A DNA stretch of 64,000 nt. It comes from Fluviirhizobium alvei (GTDB lineage Bacteria > Pseudomonadota > Alphaproteobacteria > Rhizobiales > Rhizobiaceae). Every line of letters begins with the position of its first letter. The stretch's first letter is position 1. Positions 8,625 through 17,621 of the stretch are shown piece by piece. The stretch is taken from contig NZ_JAUOZU010000008.1 in NCBI RefSeq assembly GCF_030551875.1, positions 124,001-188,000 on the forward strand, in the 5' to 3' direction. The position numbers were made by a program, and so were the translations under genes. A model generated the notes under the pieces. The model searched no databases, was not told the origin of the DNA, and saw only the letters and a program-made list of their open reading frames with translations.

Positions 8625-9305
8625 ATGAGTGAGACGATGCAGGAAAAGAAAAGATCCCTCTTCCCCTCGATGAAGCTGGTGGCAATTGCCGCCGGAGCGG
8701 GCCTCATTGCCGGTGCAGTGGCCGTTTACCTGAAAGAGGCGGCAAAAGGCAATGGGCAAGAGCAGACGGTGGCCGTCGATTGCACGCCCGCCAAGGCAAC
8801 CGTAGCCCGGCTGACACCGTTTGCCCGCGGTGATGTTGCGGCCTTCATCGTCAACAAGGATCCACAGGCTCTGTCGCTGCCAGCCTTCAAGACGGCGACC
8901 GGGAAAGACGCGCGGCTCGAGGATTTTTCGGGCAAGGTGCAGCTCGTCAATCTCTGGGCCACCTGGTGCGTGCCCTGCCGTGAGGAAATGCCGGCCCTGA
9001 ACGGGCTGCAGAAGGCACTCGGCGGCGAAAGGTTCCAGGTCACCGCCATCAATCTCGATACCGGCAGTGACGAAAAGCCGAAGGAATTTCTCGAAGAAAC
9101 GAAGATCGATGCATTGCCGCTCTATCACGACGCAACATTATCGAGCTTCAACGCCCTCAAGGCCGCTGGCGTCGCCTTCGGCCTGCCGGCGTCGGTCTTG
9201 CTCGACGGCAAAGGTTGCATGCTCGGTTCGCTCAATGGACCGGCGGCCTGGGAGGGCGACGATGCCCAGGCGCTGATCAAGGCCGCGATAGGAGAGGGCG
9301 CGTAG
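8625..9305 (+). CDS. tlpA: TlpA-type membrane-anchored thiol:disulfide oxidoreductase
   Basis: 226 residues. A single N-terminal membrane anchor (about 17-36) is followed by a periplasmic thioredoxin-like domain with the redox motif WCVPC (C115, C118). An extra cysteine at about 53 also lies outside. TlpA proteins keep periplasmic thiols reduced, for example during cytochrome oxidase assembly in rhizobia. That role is inferred. An alternative ATG at 8637 (MQEKKR) would remove four residues. Divergent from argH with a 20-base gap; convergent with bioY. Confidence 0.88.
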   Translation: MSETMQEKKRSLFPSMKLVAIAAGAGLIAGAVAVYLKEAAKGNGQEQTVAVDCTPAKATVARLTPFARGDVAAFIVNKDPQALSLPAFKTATGKDARLEDFSGKVQLVNLWATWCVPCREEMPALNGLQKALGGERFQVTAINLDTGSDEKPKEFLEETKIDALPLYHDATLSSFNALKAAGVAFGLPASVLLDGKGCMLGSLNGPAAWEGDDAQALIKAAIGEGA

Positions 9306-9335
9306 ATATCCGCGCCTCTCCCCCAATCCTGAACG

Positions 9336-9887
9336 TTAGCGGCTCGCGTTGCGCGACAGAACCGCGCCTGGACGCAGGCGCGCCAGCTGATCTGTGACGA
9401 GTGCGGTCACTGCAGCCTTGATCACGTCACCGATCAGGAACGGTGTTGAAAGAAGCGCTGCTTCGGACAGGCTTTTGCCGAGCACCAGCGACATGCCGAC
9501 GATGCCCATCGCATAGAGAACCACGACGCCACCGAACAGGGCCGATACGAAAGCGGAAATCGCAATCGGCGCTTTCATACGCTCCATCAGCCAGCCGGCT
9601 GCAAAGGCAGCGAAGGGAAAGCCGATGGCAAAGCCGGCCGTGGGACCCACGAAGACACCCAGGCCGCCACGACCGCCGGCCAAAAGCGGCAGGCCGACGG
9701 CAACCAACGCCAGCAACAAGGCGCCTGCCAGGAAGCCGCGCTTGGCGCCGAGAATGATTCCGGCCATCATCACGCCCATCGACTGGGCGGTGATCGGAAC
9801 GCCAGAAACGAGATCGATCTTCGGCACCAGTCCGAGAAGGGCAATCAGCGCCGCAAAAAGCGCGATCAGGGCAACATTACGTTCCAT
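9336..9887 (-). CDS. bioY: Biotin transporter substrate-binding subunit BioY
   Basis: S component of the energy-coupling-factor biotin importer. 183 residues from the ATG at 9887, preceded by GGAGAGA. It has about six hydrophobic segments, starting VALIALFAALIALLGLVPKI, and the family region VPITAQSMGVMMAG near residue 30. It is the last gene of a leftward bioM-bioN-bioY operon, 10 bases from bioN. BioY gives biotin specificity and BioMN gives high affinity and energy. No BioR-type palindrome (TTATCTATAA-like) is evident before the operon. Confidence 0.93.
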   Translation of the reverse strand: MERNVALIALFAALIALLGLVPKIDLVSGVPITAQSMGVMMAGIILGAKRGFLAGALLLALVAVGLPLLAGGRGGLGVFVGPTAGFAIGFPFAAFAAGWLMERMKAPIAISAFVSALFGGVVVLYAMGIVGMSLVLGKSLSEAALLSTPFLIGDVIKAAVTALVTDQLARLRPGAVLSRNASR

Positions 9888-9897
9888 GGGATCTCTC

Positions 9898-10503
9898 CTA
9901 TAAGCCGCCGCGCGCCCGCAGCGCTTCGGCAATCTGTTCAGCGTCATCAATGGCGGCGAGCGTCATCGGTACGAGGATGTGCCAGTTCTGCCGTCGAAAA
10001 CTGCGTGCCCGCCAGGCTTCCGCCAGCTGGTTTGCCCGCTGCATAAGCACGGGAACGAAGCGGATGACAAGTGCTATCGAAATCGCGAGAACGCGCGGCG
10101 ACAGGCCGAGCCGGGCGCAAGGCGCCGCAAGGCGCTCGATCACCGCGATCATGTCATCGAGCCGCGTCGTCATGGTAACGAGGTTTGCCAGGGCCACAGC
10201 CGTCAGCATCTTGACGCTGATGGCGATGCCTGCCCAGAGCCCTTGCCAGCCGGAGGAAAGTCCATGCCAGACAAGGAGGACGACAACGAATGGCCAGAGC
10301 GGCCGCAGATGTTTCAGCCCATGGACGGCAAAGCGCCACCCTTCCGCAAGATAAAGTGCGGCCGCCGCTCCAAAGGCACAGAGGATTGGAACCGGCGCAG
10401 ACAGAGGCATGACCACAAGCGTGGCTGCAGCAAGGAGCGCCAGTTTCGCCCCGGCCTGAATGGCGTGATACCGCGTTTTAAAAGGCGATGTCAGTGTCAG
10501 CAT
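9898..10503 (-). CDS. bioN: Energy-coupling-factor transmembrane protein BioN (EcfT/CbiQ family)
   Basis: 201 residues from the ATG at 10503 (MLTLTSPFKTRYH), giving a 26-base overlap with the bioM stop. A longer upstream frame merely reads through bioM in another phase. Several hydrophobic segments (about 20-45, 62-80, 85-110 and later) are followed by the coupling-helix region with Ala-Arg-Ser/Ala-Arg-Gly motifs (EAWRARSFRR, ALRARGGL) that contact the ATPase. Couples BioM ATP hydrolysis to biotin movement through BioY. Confidence 0.9.
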   Translation of the reverse strand: MLTLTSPFKTRYHAIQAGAKLALLAAATLVVMPLSAPVPILCAFGAAAALYLAEGWRFAVHGLKHLRPLWPFVVVLLVWHGLSSGWQGLWAGIAISVKMLTAVALANLVTMTTRLDDMIAVIERLAAPCARLGLSPRVLAISIALVIRFVPVLMQRANQLAEAWRARSFRRQNWHILVPMTLAAIDDAEQIAEALRARGGL

Positions 10504-11227
10504 CGATCGAACCCAACCGTAGCATCTCGGCTTCGAATTCCGGCAGCACCCTCGCCGGTGGCCCGTCGGCGCGAATCTGCCCCGCCTCCAGCCATAGAAC
10601 CCTTTGTGCGCTTGATGCTGTCCTCGCATCATGGGTGATGAAAATGAGGCGTTGCTGCAGCTGATCGAAAATGCGTGCCATCCGCGTGACCGTTGGCTGA
10701 TCGAAACTCGCAAACGGCTCATCGAGCAGAATGCTATCCGGCTTCATGGCGAGGATAGAAAGCAGGCAGAGAAAATGGCGCTGGCCCTGCGAGAGCGAAT
10801 GAACGGTTGCTGTCAGCCAATGGCTGCGTCCATGGCGGGCCAGCAAATCCTCCACCATGGAAGCGGCTTCCGCCTTGGTCCGGCCTTGCTGCTGAAGGCC
10901 GAAGGCGAGCTCCTCGGCAACGGTCGGAAAGATGATCTGGTGGTCCGGGTTTTGGAACAGGATGCCGATGCGATCGAGCATCGCCTTGCGATCCCTGGCC
11001 GGATCGATGCCGTCGACGAGGACGGATCCGGATGTCGGCGCAACCAGCCCGGCCATCAGCCGTAGCAGCGTCGTCTTGCCCGATCCGTTGCGTCCGATGA
11101 TGGCGATCCGCCGTTCCGAAAGCGCAAAGGAAAGGTCCGACAGGATCAATTTGCCCGCCACCGCGTAGGCGGCCCTGTCGAGACTGATGCCTTGCTGGTT
11201 CGGCGTATGGCGCAATTCGTTCGACAA
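10478..11227 (-). CDS. bioM: Energy-coupling-factor ATPase BioM
   Basis: 249-residue ABC ATPase of the biotin ECF transporter. Walker A is GRNGSGKT, the signature is LSQGQRH (Gln in place of the usual second Gly) and Walker B is SILLDEPFASFD. The start taken is a TTG at 11227 (read as MSNELRHTPNQ). GAGGAG lies about 12 bases upstream, which is longer than ideal, so a start slightly inside the gene is possible. First gene of bioMNY. The 250-base gap upstream is shared with the divergent RTX gene. Confidence 0.92.
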   Translation of the reverse strand: MSNELRHTPNQQGISLDRAAYAVAGKLILSDLSFALSERRIAIIGRNGSGKTTLLRLMAGLVAPTSGSVLVDGIDPARDRKAMLDRIGILFQNPDHQIIFPTVAEELAFGLQQQGRTKAEAASMVEDLLARHGRSHWLTATVHSLSQGQRHFLCLLSILAMKPDSILLDEPFASFDQPTVTRMARIFDQLQQRLIFITHDARTASSAQRVLWLEAGQIRADGPPARVLPEFEAEMLRLGSIDADTDIAF

Positions 11228-11480
11228 GGACGGAGTGTGCTCCTCTAGTTCAAGACTTCAAGCGGGTTCTCTGTCTCATTAGCCGCAAGAGCGATGCATC
11301 GTCTATCGCATTTCGAAGCGGATTTCGGCTTTGCCGGCTCTGCCCAAGCCGAAATCCGGTCGGCGGCATGGCCGACACTCGACGAGGTGAACCAAATTTC
11401 TGCAGTTTTCACCGATCCCCGCATCGCTACAAGTCAATCGCCACTCTGCAGCCATTGGCGAAACGCAAAGGAGATCTGAG
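11228..11480. other. Divergent promoter region between bioM and the RTX gene
   Basis: 253 bases with no convincing gene. It must hold the leftward bioM promoter and the rightward RTX promoter. AAAGGAG just before 11481 is a good ribosome site for the RTX gene. I see no clear BioR palindrome or other named operator. Confidence 0.5.
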
Positions 11481-14060
11481 ATGACCAGCTATACCGAAAC
11501 GCTCGTCAATACCCAGACCAACAATCACCAGAATCTACCGGCGATAGCAGCACTAGCCGATGGCGGTTGGGTTATCACATGGATGAGCGCCGATCAGGAT
11601 GGCAATGGCTATGGCATCTTCGCCCAGCGCTATGCGGCTGACGGAAGCCTCGTGGACGACGAGTTTCTGGTCAACTCCTACCTTCCTTCGGACCAGTATG
11701 AACCGACCATCGCCGCGCTTGACGATGGCGGCTTTATCATTTGCTGGGCGAGCGATGGCCAGGATGGCAGCGGTTTCGGCATCTACGGCATGCGTTTCAA
11801 TGCCGATGGCGTTCAGGTTGGCAACGAGTTTCGGGTCAACAGCTATACGACAGGAGAGCAATCGGGTGCTGCAGTGACCGCGCTGGAAGATGGCGGTTTC
11901 GTGGTTGCCTGGACCAGTTATCTGCAGGATGGCAGTTCTTTCGGCGTCTACCAGCAGCGCTACGACAAGTACGGTAACACTGTCGGCAACGAAACCCAAG
12001 TCAACTACTATACGACCAATGGCCAGAGCGATGCGAGTGTGACGGGCCTTGCTGATGGGGGATGGGTGGTCACCTGGTCCAGCAATGGGCAGGACGGCTA
12101 CGGCTTCGGCATCTACATGCGGATCTATGATGCCTCCGGTGCTGAACGAAGCATCCCGTCGCGGGTCAATGTCGATACCGACTCCCAACAGATCAAGAGC
12201 ACTGTCGTGCCGCTCGACGATGGTGGTTTCATCGTCGGCTTCATGGACTATCTGTCCGGGAAAAACCTGTTTCGTCGTTTTGATGCCAATGGGGTCGCTA
12301 TCGGCACGGTGACAGCCGCATCGGACATTGGCGACGCCGCGAACCTCTCGATTGCGGTTCTGGAGGATGGCGGGTTTGTCATGACATGGTCTGACGGAGC
12401 CGCGGGAGACACGTCGATCGGGGTTCGCATGCGGCGGTTCGATGCCGACGGAGAAGCAATGGGTGCAGCCACGCTCGTCAACACGACAAAGACGGGCGAG
12501 CAGTCTTACTCGACGGTCACCGCTCTTGCCGATGGCGGGTGGGTGGTTACCTGGCGGTCTTACCAGGGCGGCTCTTCCTTCGATGTGTATATGCAGCGGT
12601 ACAATGCCGATGGCGGAAAGGTTTCGATCACGGCGCCGGAAGCGTCCAATGAAACGGTCGCCCTCGCTGAAGATCATACCCATACCTTCTCGGTTGACGA
12701 TTTCGGTTTTTCGGATGCCGATGGAGACACACTCGCCTTCGTTACGATCGAGGCGCTTCCGGAAAGCGGATCCCTGACGCTGAACGGCGTTTCGGTGAGC
12801 AAGGGGCAGGCCATAGCGGCCGCGGATATAGTAGGGCTCGAATGGACGCCAGATCGGGATCAGAACGGCGTCGCCGCTGCATCCCTTGCCTTTTCCGTGA
12901 CCGACAGTTATGGAACCACGTCCAGCGAGACCCACAAGATCACGTTCGATCTCTCAGCCGAAGCTGATGCGCCGAAAGCGACGGACCGAACTGTCTCGCT
13001 GATCGAGGACCTGTCTTACAGCTTTTCGATTGCGGACTTCGGCTTTTCTGATGCCGATGGTGACGCCCTTTCTTCCATCACGATCACCGCCTTGCCTACC
13101 CTTGGAAGCCTCACCCTCAATGGGGTTGCGATCCAGGAGGGTGACGACATCCTCGCCGCAGATATCGCGCATATGGTCTGGACCCCTGATGCCGATCTCA
13201 GCGGTGAGGATGTCGCGCAGCTGAAATTTACAGTCCACGACGATAGTGGCGCGGTTTCTGCATCCGACTATGTGCTTTCCTTTGATGTCGAGGATGTCAA
13301 CGATGCACCTTCTGCTACTGGAAAGACCATTACGATCAGCGAAGACCAGGCGAGGGCCTTCTCGTCCGATGATTTCGGGTTCAGCGATACCGACGGAGAT
13401 CAGTTGGCCTATGTGGTAATTTCGGCGCTGCCGTCATCCGGCAGTCTCACCTTCGACGGTGCCGCAGTTACGGCTGGTCAGAAAGTGGCGGTAGCGGATC
13501 TCGAATCACTCATCTACATGCCAGCCGTCAATGCCTGCGGAAAAAACCTTGCATCCTTCACCTACCAGGTCATCGATGACGGCGGTCGCAGCCACGATGG
13601 TGAAAATCGCAGCCTTTCTTCGGCAACACTCCGGATCGATGTGACCGACAGCGTCGACCGGTTCATCGGAACTTCGGCCAGCGATCGCTTAACGGGAACC
13701 ATGGGGGCCGATGTGATCAGGGGGCTTGACAGCGCCGACCGGGTTTCAGGTGGCGCCGGCAAGGACAGGATCGACGGTGGGGCCGGCCATGACCGGCTTT
13801 CCGGCGGTGGTGATAGCGATCGGTTTGTCTTCTCCGGCTCGTTCGGCAAGGATACGATTACCGATTTTGACGCGGTCGGATCCGACCACGATCTTCTCGA
13901 CATCAGCAGCATCAAATCGATCACCAGCTGGAATGACCTCACCAGCCACCATATGCGGCAGGTCGGTGACGATGTGGTGATCGATGCCGGCTCCGGTGCG
14001 ACGATTACGCTTTCGGACCTCTGGATCCGGACACTGGACAAGGCGGACGTCATGATTTGA
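11481..14060 (+). CDS. Secreted RTX protein with seven propeller-like repeats and three cadherin-like repeats
   Basis: 859 residues, no Sec signal, probably type I secreted. Residues 9-382 hold seven repeats of about 50-55 residues starting near 9, 64, 119, 174, 229, 280 and 333. Each carries a core like ALADGGWVVTW, then QDG, a YxQRY strand, ADG and a trailing VN. Seven such units suggest a seven-bladed beta-propeller (inference). Residues 385-715 hold three cadherin/VCBS-like repeats of about 110 residues, each with DFGFSDADGD and GSLTLNG. Residues 720-800 have RTX nonapeptides (GGAGKDRID, GGAGHDRLS) that bind calcium, and the C-terminus is the likely secretion signal. Probable surface or extracellular adhesin; ligand unknown. 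No ABC secretion genes are adjacent. Confidence 0.85.
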   Translation: MTSYTETLVNTQTNNHQNLPAIAALADGGWVITWMSADQDGNGYGIFAQRYAADGSLVDDEFLVNSYLPSDQYEPTIAALDDGGFIICWASDGQDGSGFGIYGMRFNADGVQVGNEFRVNSYTTGEQSGAAVTALEDGGFVVAWTSYLQDGSSFGVYQQRYDKYGNTVGNETQVNYYTTNGQSDASVTGLADGGWVVTWSSNGQDGYGFGIYMRIYDASGAERSIPSRVNVDTDSQQIKSTVVPLDDGGFIVGFMDYLSGKNLFRRFDANGVAIGTVTAASDIGDAANLSIAVLEDGGFVMTWSDGAAGDTSIGVRMRRFDADGEAMGAATLVNTTKTGEQSYSTVTALADGGWVVTWRSYQGGSSFDVYMQRYNADGGKVSITAPEASNETVALAEDHTHTFSVDDFGFSDADGDTLAFVTIEALPESGSLTLNGVSVSKGQAIAAADIVGLEWTPDRDQNGVAAASLAFSVTDSYGTTSSETHKITFDLSAEADAPKATDRTVSLIEDLSYSFSIADFGFSDADGDALSSITITALPTLGSLTLNGVAIQEGDDILAADIAHMVWTPDADLSGEDVAQLKFTVHDDSGAVSASDYVLSFDVEDVNDAPSATGKTITISEDQARAFSSDDFGFSDTDGDQLAYVVISALPSSGSLTFDGAAVTAGQKVAVADLESLIYMPAVNACGKNLASFTYQVIDDGGRSHDGENRSLSSATLRIDVTDSVDRFIGTSASDRLTGTMGADVIRGLDSADRVSGGAGKDRIDGGAGHDRLSGGGDSDRFVFSGSFGKDTITDFDAVGSDHDLLDISSIKSITSWNDLTSHHMRQVGDDVVIDAGSGATITLSDLWIRTLDKADVMI

Positions 14061-14074
14061 TCGTCGCCTGGAGC

Positions 14075-14100
14075 CGTGGCGACGGAAGGCCGTCGCCACG
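14075..14100. terminator. Perfect 11-bp hairpin between convergent genes
   Basis: CGTGGCGACGG (14075-14085), loop AAGG, CCGTCGCCACG (14090-14100). It sits in the 45-base gap between the ends of the RTX gene and the YceI gene, so it could act in both directions. No T-run on either strand. Confidence 0.55.
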
Positions 14101-14105
14101 AGAAA

Positions 14106-14750
14106 TCACTCCTGCGAAAACTCGGTTTCGATCGTTACCGAAACATCGCGACCGAGCGCCGGAAGGGCGAAATCGAGACCCCATTTGGTCCGGTCGATCA
14201 CGAGCGTGCCGGAAAAGCCGAGTTTGGCAACCTTCTCCATCGGATGCTTTGCAAAAGAGCCGTTGAAGGTCACCTCCATCGTGGCCGGGTGGGTCTGGCC
14301 TCGGAACGTGAGATCGCCGGTGACGCGGCCATTTCTATCGTCGGTCTTCTCAATCGACGTTGCGACGAAGGTGATCGGCTGGCCAGCGAGGAAAGCCTTG
14401 TCGGTCGCGATCTTGCGGTCGAAATCCTCTTCCTGCGGCGCCGGGAAATCGGTCCGGACGGAGGATGGATCGATTGAGACTTCCAGCTTCGACTGGGTTG
14501 GCTCTTCCGCGTTCCAGTCGAGGACTGCTTTCGCCATCACGAAGCGGGCCGTATAGTTGGACAGGCCGAAATGTGAAATCTTCCAGGTCACACTCGTATG
14601 GGCAATATCGGCGATATAGTGGCCGCTGGGAGCCGGCTCGGGTCTGTCGGCGCCCAGTGTCGGTGTTGCCAGAAATGTCAGGATAAGCAGGCTGTTGCGA
14701 AGGGTGGAGATGGCGGCCTGAAATCCGAAAGGGGTCTTCTGATTGCTCAT
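14106..14750 (-). CDS. YceI-family periplasmic protein
   Basis: 214 residues. An N-terminal hydrophobic stretch (about 16-33, LRNSLLILTFLATPTLGA) looks like a signal peptide. The remainder is a YceI lipocalin-like barrel: GHYIADIAHTSVTWKISHFGLSNYTARF opens the domain, followed by DLTFRGQTHPATMEVTF. YceI proteins bind polyisoprenoid or similar hydrophobic molecules in the periplasm. The exact ligand is unknown. It starts within the stop of the upstream hemerythrin-like gene (ATGA overlap), so the two are translationally coupled. Confidence 0.88.
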   Translation of the reverse strand: MSNQKTPFGFQAAISTLRNSLLILTFLATPTLGADRPEPAPSGHYIADIAHTSVTWKISHFGLSNYTARFVMAKAVLDWNAEEPTQSKLEVSIDPSSVRTDFPAPQEEDFDRKIATDKAFLAGQPITFVATSIEKTDDRNGRVTGDLTFRGQTHPATMEVTFNGSFAKHPMEKVAKLGFSGTLVIDRTKWGLDFALPALGRDVSVTIETEFSQE

Positions 14751-15454
14751 GCTGCCTGCTCCAGCGAATTGGTGAGATTGCGAAACGCTTCGACGCTGAG
14801 GCTGGGACGGGCGGCGAATTCGAGCACGGCGTGAAAAGCTTCCGGCGGCGCGACTTTCCGAATGCCGGCAAGCAGCGCCAACCTCTCGTCCGGATTCATC
14901 GCCGGAATCATGATCCGCATGAAAGCCATGTTCATGTCCGGCGCCATGGAGCCAACGATCCGCATTTCGATTTCGGCCAGCGCCTGGTCATCGAGATTGG
15001 CCCATAGAGCCGGTGCGGTGACGGTTTCTTCTTCATGCATGTGTTCCAGATCTTCTGCGACATAGGCAGCGAAAGCGAGATAGAGATGTCGCAGCTTTTC
15101 CTGCTTGCGCTCAGCGGGTGCCTTCTCGACGTCAACGATCATGGCTTCGAGTTTGCCGAAAGCGATGCGGTGATCCTCGTGCTGGTCGTCCAGTGTCGCG
15201 GTCGAAACGGAAAGGCTCTGGAGGCGTCCGTGAATTTCACGATCCTCGTGCACGACATGGGCAGCGGCAAGCCTGAGCAGACCGCGAAGCTCGGACATGA
15301 GATCGGCGATTTCTGTGGCGTTGTTGCGATCGGCGGCGCCCAATCGACCGAGAAGGTCGCATTGCGCGCGACGCAGCCCCTTGTGAACGGCGCCGTAAAG
15401 ATCATAACGACCGTTGGTCGGTGGGACCTGATCGAAAGCGATATGATGAGACAT
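14747..15454 (-). CDS. Hemerythrin-like domain protein
   Basis: 235 residues, all-helical. Histidine/acid clusters typical of a four-helix hemerythrin fold are visible: H24 region (GAVHKGLRRAQ), HVVHEDREIHGR, DDQHEDHRIAFGK and LEHMHEEE. These could hold a di-iron centre for oxygen, nitric oxide or redox sensing. The C-terminal 75 residues are a separate helical part. Cytoplasmic, no signal peptide. Cotranscribed with the YceI gene (4-base overlap) and divergent, with a 160-base gap, from two flavin split-barrel-like genes. Confidence 0.82.
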   Translation of the reverse strand: MSHHIAFDQVPPTNGRYDLYGAVHKGLRRAQCDLLGRLGAADRNNATEIADLMSELRGLLRLAAAHVVHEDREIHGRLQSLSVSTATLDDQHEDHRIAFGKLEAMIVDVEKAPAERKQEKLRHLYLAFAAYVAEDLEHMHEEETVTAPALWANLDDQALAEIEMRIVGSMAPDMNMAFMRIMIPAMNPDERLALLAGIRKVAPPEAFHAVLEFAARPSLSVEAFRNLTNSLEQAA

Positions 15455-15616
15455 GATGGTTTCCTCGATTGTGATGAGCCGGCCGGTTTCCCTTCGGCTT
15501 GCGAGGCATGTATCGTCACGGCTGGGCCATTGCTTCCTAAATGGCTCTTAAGCCTTCGACCCCGTTGCTAAGAATATCCTAACGCCATAAAAGTCACGGT
15601 GGGGCGGAAGGGAACC

Positions 15617-16093
15617 ATGATCGAACAGGAAGTCGCATCAATTCTTGAATCGCGGGTGATGATACTTGTCTCAACCCCGGGCATGGGCGCGCGCCCGACG
15701 ATCGGACGCGCTACCGGGGCCAGGTTCAACGCGGCAATCGGCCAGGTCGAGCTCCTGGTTTCGGCCAGCCAGTGGCCGGAAGTCTCTCGCTATGCATTGC
15801 CTGGACGAAAGATCGCCAGCACCTATGTTCGCCCCTCGGACTATCGCGCCTACCAGATCAAGGGCGTGATCGCCGAGGTCTGCCCGGCCAATGCGGAAGA
15901 AGCCGCCCGGGGAACCCGCTATGTCGAAGACATGTTGGAAGAAATGCGCACTCTGGGCGTGAGCCGGATCCAGCTTTCCAGCACGCTCTGTGATCGCGAT
16001 CTGCAGCGCATTCGTTTCTGGCCTACCGATCTGTTCGCGCAGACCCCGGGGCCACTTGCGGGCCAGCGCCTGCCGATGGGAGAGCCGCGATGA
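15617..16093 (+). CDS. Pyridoxamine-phosphate-oxidase-like (flavin split-barrel) protein
   Basis: 158 residues from the ATG at 15617, preceded by GGAAGGG. It begins MIEQEVASILESRVMILVST. The pattern of an N-terminal helix, strands around ARFNAAIGQVELLVSASQWPEV, and a late LFAQTPGPLAGQRL segment resembles FMN-binding split-barrel proteins of the pyridoxamine 5'-phosphate oxidase superfamily. I cannot verify FMN-contact residues, so function is open. Its last 4 bases overlap the start of the next gene, so the two are coupled. Confidence 0.6.
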   Translation: MIEQEVASILESRVMILVSTPGMGARPTIGRATGARFNAAIGQVELLVSASQWPEVSRYALPGRKIASTYVRPSDYRAYQIKGVIAEVCPANAEEAARGTRYVEDMLEEMRTLGVSRIQLSSTLCDRDLQRIRFWPTDLFAQTPGPLAGQRLPMGEPR

Positions 16094-17436
16094 TCCGGCT
16101 CAGCAGCATCCGCGACAGTTTCGAAGGGGTCATTCCGTCCGTCATCGCAACGATGGATGCGTCCGGACAACCCAACATCTCCTATCTGTCGCACATCTAT
16201 TACATCGATGAGCGGCATGTCGCCCTTTCCAACCAGTTCTTCTCCAAGACCTCCGAGAATATCCGCAACTCGAACCGGGCGAGTGCGATGGTGGTCAGTG
16301 GCCGGACGGGTGTCCAGCACATTCTCGACATCACATTCAAAGAGTCACTGCAGGCAGGCCCGCTGTTTGACCGGCTGTCGGCGCATCTGAAGGCCATGGG
16401 CCATGCCGCAGGCATGGAGGAGGTGATGCGCTTGCGCGCCATCGATATCTTTCATGTTGAGGATTGTAGGCTGGTGACGCCGGTTGCGCCCCTGGAATTG
16501 CCGGATCCGGCCAAAGAGGATCCCGGTTGCGATCATCTTTCGCGCGCCGCCCTTATCGTTCGTGACATCGGCGCAGAACTGGATCCGGAAAGGATGTTCG
16601 ACACGGCGCTTGAAGGTCTCAATCAGCGCTTTGGCTATCCCTACGCGCTCGTCTCCATTCCCAACGAAGATGAACAGAAGCTCGTCACCATCGCCAGCAT
16701 GGGCTATCGAGACTATGGTTTCGGCTCTGAAATCCCCTTCGGCGAGGGGGCGATCGGTGTCGCTGCGGTCTCGCGGCAACCGGTTAGGATTTCCGATTTC
16801 AGTCGGGGACTGCGCTACGTCACGGCAGTCCAGGCCACTGCGGGCTCGATGCCGGATGCCGTCATTCCGCTACCGCTTCTCATTGCACCGCTCAGCCAGC
16901 TTGCCGTGCCGATGATGGTGCGGGGGCGTCTGATGGGGGTTCTGTTCGTTGAGTCTGAACGGAATTTCGCCTTCGATTATCGCGATGAAGAGGCGCTGAC
17001 CATCATTGCGACGCAACTGGCGACCGGTTTGCTGCTTGCCGAACGCGATTCCCACGATGGCGAGCCCGCTGTCGTTCCTCCATCTCCGCCAGAGATCGAA
17101 CGGCCAGCCAGCCGCTTCCTCGTGCGCTATTTTGCCCATGACGGAAGCCTGTTCATCGACGATGACTATGTCATCCGCGGTGTGCCCGGGCGCCTGCTCC
17201 ATCATTTCCTTGAATGTTACCTGGCTCACGGTCAGCAGGATTTCTCGAACCGGGAAATCCGCCGCAACAGGGCGATCGCCTTGCCCGATTTCAAGGACAA
17301 TCTCGAAACACGACTGATCCTGCTCAAGCGGCGGCTGGACGAAAAGGGTGGGCCGATCAGGATCGAAAGACCCGAGCGCGGCCGTATCCGGCTTGAAATC
17401 CGTGGCGTTCCGCAGATCGACGTCGTCCAGAGTTGA
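16090..17436 (+). CDS. Split-barrel plus GAF protein with a possible C-terminal winged helix
   Basis: 448 residues in three parts. Residues 1-130 resemble a pyridoxamine-phosphate-oxidase/FMN split barrel (IPSVIATMDASGQPNISYLSHIYYID, then VALSNQFFSKTSENIRNS). Residues about 155-330 form a GAF sensor domain (GYPYALVSIPNEDEQKLVTIA, LAVPMMVRGRLMGVLFVE). Residues about 345-448 have a short-strand and three-helix pattern (IRGVPGRLLHHFLECYL, FSNREIRRN, NLETRLILLKRRL, then a beta hairpin) that could be an OmpR-like winged helix; this last is inference. Plausibly a flavin- or redox-responsive regulator. Coupled to the preceding gene and opposite a hemerythrin/YceI pair. Confidence 0.68.
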   Translation: MIRLSSIRDSFEGVIPSVIATMDASGQPNISYLSHIYYIDERHVALSNQFFSKTSENIRNSNRASAMVVSGRTGVQHILDITFKESLQAGPLFDRLSAHLKAMGHAAGMEEVMRLRAIDIFHVEDCRLVTPVAPLELPDPAKEDPGCDHLSRAALIVRDIGAELDPERMFDTALEGLNQRFGYPYALVSIPNEDEQKLVTIASMGYRDYGFGSEIPFGEGAIGVAAVSRQPVRISDFSRGLRYVTAVQATAGSMPDAVIPLPLLIAPLSQLAVPMMVRGRLMGVLFVESERNFAFDYRDEEALTIIATQLATGLLLAERDSHDGEPAVVPPSPPEIERPASRFLVRYFAHDGSLFIDDDYVIRGVPGRLLHHFLECYLAHGQQDFSNREIRRNRAIALPDFKDNLETRLILLKRRLDEKGGPIRIERPERGRIRLEIRGVPQIDVVQS

Positions 17437-17545
17437 TCGGGCATCTGTTTGGCGCCGGACGGAGCGTCTCGATTCCGGCGAATGGATCCTGTTCGCAACG
17501 CCCCATTGAAACCATCCGCCACTTCCTTTAAGAGACCGCCAAAAT

Positions 17546-17560
17546 CCGTCGTCCCGACGG
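17546..17560 (+). other. Small GC hairpin upstream of lysC
   Basis: CCGTCG, loop TCC, CGACGG. A 6-bp perfect stem about 60 bases before the lysC start. CCGCC just 5' of it could instead pair with the GGCGG that ends it. No lysine riboswitch sequence is evident. It may be the end of the preceding transcript or a leader element. Confidence 0.3.
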
Positions 17561-17621
17561 CGGAAGCAACAATGACGCGGGCTGGCTTTCCTGCCGTCCG
17601 CTGCAACCGGAACAGACTGGC

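Noticed and set aside
17437-17621. Lysine riboswitch before lysC
   Set aside because: Only a small hairpin is visible; none of the long conserved lysine aptamer sequence.
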